Part shown: positions 32,001 to 44,000 of the stretch, piece after piece
Layout: each line of letters opens with the position of its first letter
Numbering within the stretch: the stretch's first letter is position 1
Source of the DNA: Morinoia aosen
Taxonomy: Eukaryota; Arthropoda; Malacostraca; Amphipoda; Talitridae
Assembly (NCBI GenBank): GCA_030386875.1
Contig: CM059559.1
Coordinates: 2,663,177 to 2,727,176 of the forward strand
Direction: 5' to 3'
Length of the DNA: 64,000 bases
Made by a program: the position numbers and the translations under genes
The notes under the pieces: generated by a model
Databases searched by the model: none
The model's input: the letters and a program-made list of their open reading frames with translations, nothing else
Told to the model about the DNA's origin: nothing

Positions 32001-35000
32001 TTACAAAGCTAGAGCAATGCGGTTTGTTGCATTTGAAAGTCAAACGTACGCTCTATCCATAATACGGGGGGAATTTTTGATTTATTTCATTCCGAATTTA
32101 TATGAATTTTTTTGTCAGAGTCTCAATGCAAAAGTTATAATTTTAGGGTAAAAAGTCTATGGAAAGCTTTACAGAAACAATTTGGAAAATCCACCCGTAT
32201 TATAGGTAGAACACACATTTCACTTTCAAATGCAACAAACCGCATTGCTCTAGCTTTGTAAACTTCGGAGTTATGACGACAAACGTCTTGATAAGTTACT
32301 TTTTTTATAAAACCTATTTTTAAGAAACAAAATGCTTCTCCTCCTACATTTTTTAAGCTACAGTGATGATTTTGGTATCATTGGATGCAGAAAAACAAGG
32401 GCTTTACAATGTATTGAGAAATTTTTCAAAATTCATTCTTGTTTCAAAGTTATGACGTCATAAATTTGAATTTTCTTGAGAATATTTTGATTTTTTTCCT
32501 TTTTAATTTTTTAAATTTTTATATTGGAAATTTGAGGAAAAGCATTCAAGTTTTTGGAATGTCCACGTTATTCTGCATCCAATGATACCAAAATCATTAC
32601 TGTAGCTCAAAAACTATCAGAGAAAAAGCATTTAGAAACCCCCCCCCCCCAAATGTCGTTTTCTATGATTTCCCATTTTCTTTTCAAGAAAATCGCATTT
32701 TGTCATGAATGATAAATGATTCTAAATTGTATTTCCTATCAGTATACCAAATTTCATTGCTCTAAATTCAATAATAAAAAAAATATTCGGATGGGGATGA
32801 GGAATATGAATGATGAAATATATAAAAAAATGAAATGGAAAAAAATTGAAAATTTCAGATTTTTTTTTTTTATTGTCCACGTTATTCTGCATTCAATGAT
32901 ACCAAAATCATTACTGTAGCTCAAAAACTGTAGGAGGAGAAGCATTTAGAAAACCCCCCCAAAAATGTCGTTTTCTATGATTTCCCGTTTTCTTTTCAAG
33001 AAAATCGCATTTTGTCATTGATGATAAATGATTCAAAATTGCATTTCCTATCAGTATACCAAATTTCATTGCTTTAGGTTCAAAAATGAAAAAAAAGGTC
33101 CGTAAGAGGGATGCCCTCTCCCCCCCGGGGACCCTGATATTTTTACAGACATTCGGGGACATGTCTCTAACTCATTTAAAGCAATAAAAAAAAAAATCGG
33201 GAGAATCAACTTTTGGACTGCAGATGCCCCAAAATGCTTCCCTTATGGGATAATATGTAAATTGAATTTTCCGACAATTTTATTTCTTTAGAAACTTTTT
33301 TTGCCCTCAGTTATCATGGCTACACAGTTCATTTTATTACAAACTATTTATATTGTACTCTCATTACATTTTTCTTGTTTCCCATGATTTTCAGATCACT
33401 ACAACACTACCTGTGCATCTCATTTTTTCTTTGTCTCACGTCACTTCACAATCACTGTAACTGTATCTAATTAAGTTATGTTTTTTCTTATAAATCTTAT
33501 ACTTCCCCTGTGCGAATATAATACTCTTGTAATTTTTCCATCTCATACCTTGCAATACTTCCCAACCAGTGTAACATGGCATGTGGGCATCTAATTCTTT
33601 AGTTCATGCACCGCGCTAATTTTTGATCACTCGGACACTACCTGCATGGACTTTCTTTGACACGTTGATTGCGATGGGCTAAACTGATGTTCATTACACA
33701 ACTCAAATTTCAAGTCAAAAGCTGTTGGCAATTTTAACAATACTAAACATTAACTCGGTCCTTTGAAAGATTGTGGAACCTCTTCAAACGACCATAGATG
33801 GGTGGTATCGCAACAGTAAGAACTTAAGCATGACCCATCGATGGTTCGTGCCGCAAGCGACGTGCTTACCTCGATGTGTGGTGACTTGCAGGCGCTGACG
33901 CACGGCGCCGTGAGCCCGCTCTCAGAAGGCCCCGTCATACACGAGGTGGTCGACGACGTGGTGCCGGCCGTGGTGCGCACGCGGCCCCAGACTGTGTACC
34001 GAGCCAAGCCTGCCCAGCTCGCGCCTTCCTCCAGCAATGTGGTGCTGCAGGCCGCCCCTGCCGTGCAGGGCTTGCAGAATGTGTCCTCTCATACCGAGTC
34101 CCTGCTCGACCCGGGACTCCATCACGAGCCTGTCTCGGCTGGCTCACCTTTTTCCCTCTCTCCGCATGGCGTGATTCTCCACCCAGACGGACAGTGAGTG
34201 CTCTCTCTCGCCCGCGTTCTCTTGAGTTATATCTAGACTCCGTAGGCTCCGTCAACTGGAGTTTATCTCGTAGTCTTTCCCCCGTTCTCTGACAGTTCTA
34301 ACTAGGTTTTGTTGACTAACGTCAAGCTGGAGTCTGTCTTGGAAGCCAGGGTATGCTGGTTTAGGTGTTGGCTGCCTAATTTTTGCTCTGCCAGGTTGTT
34401 CGTGCCTAGAGGATTTCTTTTTAAACTAAAATAGTTCTGAGTGAGTACACTAGGTTTAACTCACTTTTCCAAAGCGTGCATGGCGTATTAAGATTTTTAT
34501 TCAATTTCTGCGATAGCTGCAGTTTTTTGGTCTTGGATTTCAGGAGACCCAAAATTTGTAATATCTAGTGCTGTGTTAGTAGTTTCGTGGTGTTACTAGT
34601 AAAAAGCCCGTCAAAAATGACGGGATTCAATATTTTGCTTACATAAATCTTATAGATATGGATGGCAAACAAATACGCATATCGATCTTAATAGTACCTG
34701 CGATTAAGATATTCCTGTACTTGTGCACTGGTGAAACTCGTATCACAGATAGGGTCATTGAGCGTCCTTATGAGCGTCAGACACACGCACCAACCAACCA
34801 AGGAAGCAACAACTGTATATTATTATACAAATTATTACAGTAGATTGGATGTGTGTTATTGGTATTCATATTGTATAGTGTGGATGTTTGTTTAGTCTTG
34901 TTGCACTATGGTATCAACATATGTTCTTAGTAGAATTTTTTACTAATGTTTATATTATTAGATGGTTTCCGGTGAAACTAAGGTTACTGTTAGTTTGTTT

Positions 35001-38000
35001 GCGACAATTGAGGATACTATTAGATGTTTGTTATTTGTATTTAGGATATTGTAGGATTGTTTGTATTTAGGATACTATGGGATTGTTTGAATTCAAGAAC
35101 CCTAAAGGGGGTACAACTATTTGATATATGGGCATTAACACTCCCAGGGGGAAAGTGTGAGGTCCCGAGCTGAGAGTTAGAGGTATGCCTTCTTTTTGTT
35201 TAAACAAAATAGTATATGTGTGTTTGAAAATGAAACATATTTTACTCGTGTAACTTTTTCGATTTAGGCCTTAGTTTTTGAAAAAATTTGAAAAATTAGT
35301 TTTTAGTTCATTTTTAGGGATATTTCAAAAGATTAGAAGTCAGTGAGTTTTTATGCTAAACAAATTCAAAGACAGTTTTGAAATCTTAGTAACATTGCAA
35401 ACAAACTGATAGTTCCAGAATTCTCATTTTCTGTTTCGTTTTCTTTTTATGTGGGGTCAAAAATTCATGATTTTTGGTCCCCACTACCTAAGGATCTTTT
35501 TTCAATAAAGAAGCAAAAATGGCCCATTGGGCCTGAAAGCCCCTGGGCCCGAAAGCCCCTGGGCCCGAAAGCCCCTGGGCCCGAAAGCCCCTGGGCCCGA
35601 AAGCCCCTGGGCCCGAAAGCCCCTGGGCCCGAAAGCCCCTGGGTCCGAAAGCCCCTGGGTCCGAAAGCCCCTGGGTCCGAAAGCCCCTGGGTTGATCTCC
35701 TTATTCATGAACTTCTATCTCAACTTACTGTTTCTATGTACATACTTGGGATCCTATGTGGAACACACCTTGTGAATGTATTCCGCGTTGCTTCAACTCC
35801 ATACCAAATGGTGCGTCCATCCTTCCTTTCTTTGAACATCTTTGTAGGGGCAAGAGAGACTTAAACTAATTTCTAGTCAATCCATTGGTATTGAGGACCC
35901 TGTTGGATACCGTTGCTTGCTATGAGATGTCAGCTGACGCACGTTGTGCTTCCCTCAGGCCCGTGACCACCTCGCATAACATCGTCAGTGAGCCCTTGCT
36001 GGAGCCCTGTGAGTAGCTACTCGAGTAGCACTTTCCGTTTGACTATTTAGGACTTCGTACCGCGACGTGCGCCACCGGTGGCTACAGAGGGGGTTTTCAT
36101 AATGCTGCTGACCGTCCAGTAGTCACAAACTCAATTTTCAGAAGCATTTAATTAAAGCTTACTAAAGGTCGGATCCAGTTAATGTTTGCTATTTTCAAAA
36201 TTGCTTACTCCAATTGTCTTTAAATTTGAGTTGAACACTGAACTTCAGTTTAACCCATCGTGGCCAAAGTGTTATCCAATCTGGCTGTTCCTTTTCACAT
36301 GTTGGCATTCTTACGGCCACTTTAGACGTTATTTCTCGACTTGTGCTATGTGAACTGCCTTTAATGCTTAAGAACTGACATATATCTTATGCTAATGAAA
36401 CTGTGCGATGTACTATTACTTGACTGTTCTATTACAAATATACTTTCCATGGTTCAAGCGTGAACTCCATTAAAATTTTTGAAAATACTAAAGCCTTCAG
36501 CTTTCGTGAGATTGCAAGTTCAGTTACTTTATTTTATTGCTGTTTCAATCTTCTTAATACTATATTAAGTGCCATTTCTTCCTTCTGCTTTAAATTGATA
36601 TTCATATCTAGAACTGGACCCAAATTCACTCCATAATTTTTTTGTTTCAGATATATCCCCACAGCCTCTAGTGGAGAGTCCCAAAGGCACAATTTTATCT
36701 TCAGAACTGCCCCAAAGAAACATCAAGATAGAATACCTACAAGATGAACCGCAGGCAGCCTCCATGGCCTTGAGTAACGTGGTCCTGTCGCCGGCGCCTC
36801 GAGTGACGGTCAGCAATAGCATCAAACCCGCAGTGACGTCCGACGTTAAGCCTAAGATTATGAGCTACGTGCGGTCCTCAAAGGAAGGCTTTGGTGGAGC
36901 AGGCAAGAACACGGTCACGTACACCCTGGGTCCAAACAACACCTATGTACGGGCCGATAGCTCGAGCACCTCCACCACGCCGTCTGCTCCAATCGTTTGG
37001 AATAATTTGAACTCGCGCGGCTCTAATTCTGCAGGAGCAACAGACAGCTCTGGGCTTAGGGAGGAGTCTTCGAGCCCTTCGATGCCCTCCGATAAAACCC
37101 AGAATGTTATCACGAGCGTTACTGTAATCCCCTCCGACTCAAACTCACGCTTCAGCAACCCTGTCAGAATTCCCGGTAAAGTTTTGACAACCAACTCTAA
37201 TTCAGCTCTTCGTTTGAAGAATACCCACAACAAAGATGGGAAGAAGTTGCCTGTGGGCCAGACATCCAGCGGCAACTACATCATCAGACGCACAATAGGA
37301 AGCAAAAACACACCAACCAACACCACTATTGGCACAAGCAGCCCTTCTGGGTCGGTGATACCTACCAACAGCGCAGTCAAGCGGCGGTTTGGGGAGAGTG
37401 TAGGCGTGAGTACACCCGCTGCGCCCCGACGCATCTCGACTGACACCTTGCGAAGCAACGAGCCTGCTAAAGAACAGGTGCCCGTGTTCAAAGTGGTGCA
37501 GATGAACACCAGCCAGCAAGACGAAAGTAAAGAGTCATCCGCCGAAGATGTTCTCGCTCAGGTTGTGGAGTCCGTCCTAGCGCCTGCGATACCAGCCAAG
37601 GAAGTGACTGATGTCGTGCCTGCCCATGGAAGGTAACTTGATGGTGATCGCTAATTTTACCTGCATGTTTGGTTAAGCCTTGCATCTCCGAGACTGAGTT
37701 CCTTGAAAGACCTTTCACAATTTCTTAAAAGTTATTTCTGACAGAAGTGAAATTCATCGATTCGGAGCCAAATTTTCTACAAAAATATTCACAACTCAAT
37801 CCTTGTGCTTGTGAATGACTGAACTTGAAAAAGTAGGTTGGATTTCTCAATATGTTTACCGTAATATAAGAAATAACTAATATAGTCGCATTTGGTCTAT
37901 TCTACTAAAGAAGTGGATTTGCATATGATATTTCTAAGGTTGCAAGCTCCTTAGCCGACATGAAGGCAATAGTGTGGACACAGTCCAGGTGGGTGACATG

Positions 38001-41000
38001 ATTCCTTTGCGTTTTGGTGTGATTTTACTGCTATTTTTGGTGTGTCCACAGTACTGCTGCCGTTGAGGTTTTCTTGGTAGTTCTGTGAGCTAAAATTTTA
38101 TGCTGGGTGTTGTATTTCTTACCCTCGCGTGGATGGTTGTTTGTGAAGGAAGAATATGATATTAATGTACATTGTCCTAATCATTGCCATCATAAACCTT
38201 GAATTTAATGTTCAATTTTCAGAGTAGACAATGTGAATTCATGTAATTAATTTCGGCCGTAGTGAAGATGGTCTTTATGGTTTGCAAGTTTTGTATGTGT
38301 TGGAGAAAAAGGCTCGTAAATTTAAGAATATACGCCTGACAAGTGTGAAAGTTGAAAGATGACCTGTTTGATTTCTTACCATTACCAAAGTTCCAATTGT
38401 AAAACAACAGAATTGTGGTTCGTGAATTGCATCAGCTCTCAATGGGTTGCGTACTGATGTCAGTATAGAGGCTTCTATCTCTTGCTGTTGTATTTCTAGT
38501 GTGAGACAATAAGGTTCGAAATCATGTCTATTTAGGCTACTTCAAACTGCACACTGTAGCTTTCTGTGATGGAATGTAGATCTTGCTTGACGCTTTTCTC
38601 TCTACTTATCTTCATCAAACTTCAATCAGCTTAAATGTACTTTCCTCAACATGTAAATCTTTTGAATTAATGAGCTCATACCACGTGTCCTCCGTTGCAT
38701 TCCGTTGCCTCTTTCGTATTGCAGAGGGTAGAATGCAATTCTCCAGCACCTTGTTCCAAGTGAGCTTAATTTTCTATGTACTCTGCGAAGTCACCATATC
38801 TTGGCTTTCTTAAATGAACTCAAGTAATGGCGCCAAAACTCGTCACTTTTGTGAAGCCATCAGTACTAATGTAGCTCTGATGGTCCCTGCCTCTGCATCC
38901 ACTCTATAGCCCACTTCCTCTCAACTCACTCTCTTCGCGGCCGCATACTCGGAACATTATCCTGTCTTCTATCACCAATCCACTCAGTTTTACTCTTATT
39001 CTTTTAAAATTCAGGTTAATGAACAATCCTTCCGCTTCGTGTTATCTTTGAATTTTCTCTCTTAGAACACGCTTTTTTTAAATAGTCTTTAATCTCTGTA
39101 GTACTTTCACTGAGTCAGCTGTTGTGTTGTGACCCTGAAATAATTGAAATCAGCAAGTTTGTACTTCATATAACGAGGTTCGGTAGGTAGACTAACATTA
39201 ACTTGTTATAATGTGCAAATTTAAGTGCGCTTTATGTTAAGTAGTAAATAATACAATTTTTTAGCGTTTGTACTTTTATATTCAAAATAAAATTATCGCA
39301 CTATCACTGGTTCTGGAAAACTTGTTCTTTCCATTTTATTTTTTTGTGAGTGCAAGCCTTATTTTTCAAATCACGATAAATGTCTCGAGTAGAGACCTAT
39401 ATAATTCTGTACGATGCAATTCAATCATTGTGTGTTTAACTGGCAGTATACGTGGGGGGTCACAGCACAGATCGGAGCAGGACGTGGTTGCCTTCGTACA
39501 AGTTGCCTTCTTAGGGCCACGTCAAGTGCAAGAAATCGCGTTACTGCTCTTGCAGTCCTGCGATGATGAACGTAAAATTTGTGCCTTTAAATCCCTTGAT
39601 TGCATTTCCTCGAAATAGGTCGCGAAATTGTCACGAAGACCCAAAGCCTTATTTGCCGATTGCTTACCTACCCAGCTAAAAATTGCCAGTTGTTGGTTTG
39701 TTATCTGCATGGAGTTTTTTTTTTTTTACTGTTTCAACAGTTTTTTTGGGGGATTTAGTGGTCCCTGTGTTAAAACGATAACTTGAAATCAGTTACTCTT
39801 TTGTCGATAATTCAATAGGCAGTAACTCAAACTGTTTGAAGTTTCTCTTCCTTCTCAGTTTTTTAGAAAAATTTGTTATTTCACTGTGTAAACCATGGCG
39901 CTGAGACAATTGACGCTCATGTTCTGCGACGAATATGAAATAGTACAGTGGGTTTGTACAGACTTAAATTCATTTTAAGTTCTCTTCGTCTTGAAGTAGA
40001 ACCTTAAAACAAGAAATTGATTGTTGTGTTCAACTCTTCAACCGCAAGCAACTGCATTGGGTTTCAGAAAACTAAAACTAAACATGTGCTGTGATTGGGG
40101 TTGTTTCAATGGCCAAGTTGAAAAGTAATGCGATGGATCACTTTCATTGACTTTCATTCAAAGTGAGCACTTGATGTTGGTAACGTTCTGGGAACTAACA
40201 TTATTACTGTGTGAAAACGAAAACTAAATAATTACTGGGAATGCGGTTGCTTCATCAACTCCGGTAGAAAACTAGTGCTGTCACTTTGATGATTGACCGT
40301 TCAAAGAGAGGAAGGATTCAATGTTGGTACCGTTCAGGGCTCTAACGTTTGCTGCTGTGTTCCTCTACAGCCTAGGTAGGGACGCGAGTGGGGTGGATGT
40401 GGTGGGCCAAGTGCCCCCCACAGGTTCGCATGACTTGATTCTAGCCAATGACACGACCTCCGTCGCCATACCGCCCAACTCTTCTTCTGGTGCTACGGCC
40501 GATTTGTCGTAAGTCCGTGCCTCGTTATCGATACTTTCTGGCTCTGGTTCACTCTTGGTGTTCTACCTTCGTCCGTTTGTATCCAGCCCTAATGCACTGC
40601 TGTTTTAGCTTCGTGTTGTGGGACGCTATAAATTTACAAATGTGAATGAATGATGGCTGGGTTCAACCTTGCTTTTTAGGGATCTTGGATCGCATTTTTG
40701 AAATTATTGATTTGATGTTAGTGTTTTAGATGGACCATCGGGTTAGTATAGTACTTCACGTCGATTCAATGGGCCTACAGTGCATTTAAATATTGTGGAA
40801 TTGACTGTTTCCTACTAGACTGGTTTAAGGATCTGCTTCTACCATCATACGGATGACGATGCTGTGATATTATATCTTGTGATAGCGCATATCACAAGGA
40901 GCGGTTTTATTGAAAAGATATTTTAAATTTGGATAACCTAAACTCCAACGATATACTTTTCTATTTATGATATCCTTTTCTTTGCATGTCTAATTACTCA

Positions 41001-44000
41001 TAATCTTCAAGCTGTTTTTCCGTTTCTACACTATTTTTTATTAATAAGCTATTCCAAGCTTTTTAAGAAATTTTTAACCACTTTTTTCTGTTTCTATTTC
41101 TTTTGACGGAGATGAACGTGAGCATTATGATAAATAGAGTCGTCAATCGCTATAAAATTTTCTAGACACGCTTTCATTTGTTAACTTGGATGCATTGGAC
41201 AGACTGCGGTGTTTTAGTGTACTGATGAATTGGCTGGGAACGTGAAAGAAAAGAGTTCATGCTCTAGGGACCTTTATATCGCGGAAAAACATGGAAAAAA
41301 AGTCAGTGCATGTAATCACAATTTGATTTCAAAATTAGAATCGACAAAGAATTATTTCGAGTATTGAATAGCTTCTGTAAACAGCACTAGAACAATTTAA
41401 CGTCTCTATTTTGTTAACGCTCTTCATTTTCCAGGCCCCACGACCAAGTGATGAAGAACTTAGATGAGATGGAGGAAGCAGTCGAGAATCTGCAAGAGAT
41501 GATGAAGAACAACAACATTCCGTGCGAACCTTCTCTCATGAGCAAGGTATTTTTGCGGATATTATTCACCATTTATCTTGTTCACTTACTTGCACTTAAT
41601 GTGTTTTGCCTCGATGACTCCCTTCTGTTACGAGTCCTGTCAAAATTTGTTTTCGATTTCATTTCAAGTCTGCACATGCTTAGTATATTATGAAATATGA
41701 AAATGTATATTATGTAATGTTGTATATTATGCACAGTATATTATGAAATGTTCTTGTAAACGTTCGGTTGGTTCGGGGGAAATTTTGCGGGAGAGATGTG
41801 GCTTATTTGAGCTTCGGTAAATGTTGAGCAACCCTGCCCTAGGTTGTTAGTTTGAATTGCGTCTAAACTATTCATTTTTTGACTCGTCAGTCTACAGAAT
41901 ATTTTTCCAGAATGTATCAGAAGCAAATTTCAAACGAGCAACTCTATGCATTTTAGTCAACCGTGGAGTTTTTCTAGGAGAGCGTGACTGGAGTTGTTTC
42001 CTATAAGTTCATTACTAATAGTTTGTAGTGGAACACAAGTTCTGGACGCTAATAAACCTTTTTGTTACTCCTTTCTGGTGGTCATTGGGCCATTACTAAT
42101 TTTTCGTGCCATTTTCCTTTAGAATCTCGGGGGAAATCTTGCGCGGTGCGCCAGATCTTATTTTGTTTTGTACAGTTTCTGCTTTATTACACCTCTGAAT
42201 GAATGAAGCAGTTATGGAAAAAGGAATTCGAAGAATCTCAGAGGTTTTCCTGTAGCTTTTACCCTCTTTCCATAGTTTGATAATCAAGGTTTTCACAGAA
42301 TCCGCTAGTTTTTTACTTCCAACCATTAATACGACACTACTTGATGATGGATGAACAAGTAAGTATTTTAACACCTCAAAGTGCACTGTTGACATTATGG
42401 GAATAAACTTGGAAGTTTTGTTACAAATATTTAATGAAAAGTCTATCTGTTCATACTATAGGTATATGGTATATACCAAGCCTTTTCCTCTTTTCAAGTA
42501 GAGGGTGGCTAGCATCATTTACATGATACTTTACAGGGAATGTACATGATAGGGGTTCCCCAGGCCCCTAGTCACGCCCGAGCTTTAGGCCTCAATTTTC
42601 TCTCGTTTAGTGCTCAGGTAACATTCCTTGAGGACTTACAATTACAATAATAATAATAATTCCTTGAGGACAGTGACCATACTGCAGGTAACGACCCTGA
42701 TTTGCCGCATCAGCGTTTTTCACGCCAACTGCCGCTCACAGGGATCGAACCTGGGCATGAAGCATAGAACGCAAGCGCTCTATACACTCGGCCACTGCGA
42801 GGCCGAGAACTTCAACTTTTAAAAATTGAAAAAATGACGTATGACCGATGCACGGGATTTACCTGAAAAGTTTCATAATTACCCTATTTTAGAAACGGTT
42901 CTTCATCTGTACAACGTGCTAACAAAAAAAAAAAACAAGAAGCCCAAGCTCCTTGAATGACTGGTCATAACTCCTACCCTGGAAATACACACGATTTTTT
43001 CCGATCTCTGGTGAGGCTGTTGTTATCTTCCAGCTAATATCCCAGTCGAACTTTTCCGCTGCCTGCATGCATGTTTTTTGCCGCCCAGTAATTAAATCGC
43101 TTCGGCGGCGAAAAACATGCATGCTCCGGCAAAAAAGTTAGCCTGGGATGTTACTGACAGAACACAGGGAGACGCGTGAGCAACACTCATGTGTAGGGCA
43201 CGTGAGGGTTATACCAAACGTCTAGGTCACAGGGGCCTCCAAACTTTCCAGCCTTAGGGCCAAACTGATAACTCCAATAAGTTCTAAGGCCAAACTATTT
43301 CTATTTTTCAGCCATTGCCTACAATTTCTATAGCAGTCGCAGAGTACGCGCCGTTACCTGTTGCGGGCCAGATTGATGACACTGGCGGGCGGGATTTGGC
43401 CCGCGGGCAGTAGTTTGGAGGCCACTAGTCTAGGAAAACCATCCATATCAAGCTCGTTAGAGGATACAATGCGTGGGAGCAAACATTCTTTCATGGATAA
43501 AATTATCTTTTATACGTTTTTGATGAACAAAAACGGCCTGGACCCGATTCTATACTTGCATACGTGTGTATAAACGAAGAATAAGCAAAAGAAACCAAAA
43601 AAACCATTGAATATTAAAATTATATTCAATCATGAATATTTTATCTGTTCATACTGAGAACAAGAAATTTGTTCTGTTCGAATACTTTTGTGTACTAAAA
43701 ATATTCATGATTGAATATAATTTTAATATTCAATGGTTTTTTTTTGGTTTCTTTTGCTTATTCTTCGTTTATACACACGTATGCAAGTATAGAATCGGGT
43801 CCAGGCCGTTTTTGTTCATCAAAAACGTATAAAAGATAATTTTAACCATGAAGGAATGTTTGCTCCCACGCATTGTATCCTCTAACGAGCTTGATATGGA
43901 TGGTTTTCCTAGACTAGTGGCCTCCAAACTACTGCCCGCGGGCCAAATCCCGCCCGCCAGTGTCATCAATCTGGCCCGCAACAGGTAACGGCGCGTACTC

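Noticed and set aside
35451-35864. Repeat-protein ORFs on both strands
   Set aside because: They arise from the 16-bp tandem repeat and have no sequence outside it that looks coding.
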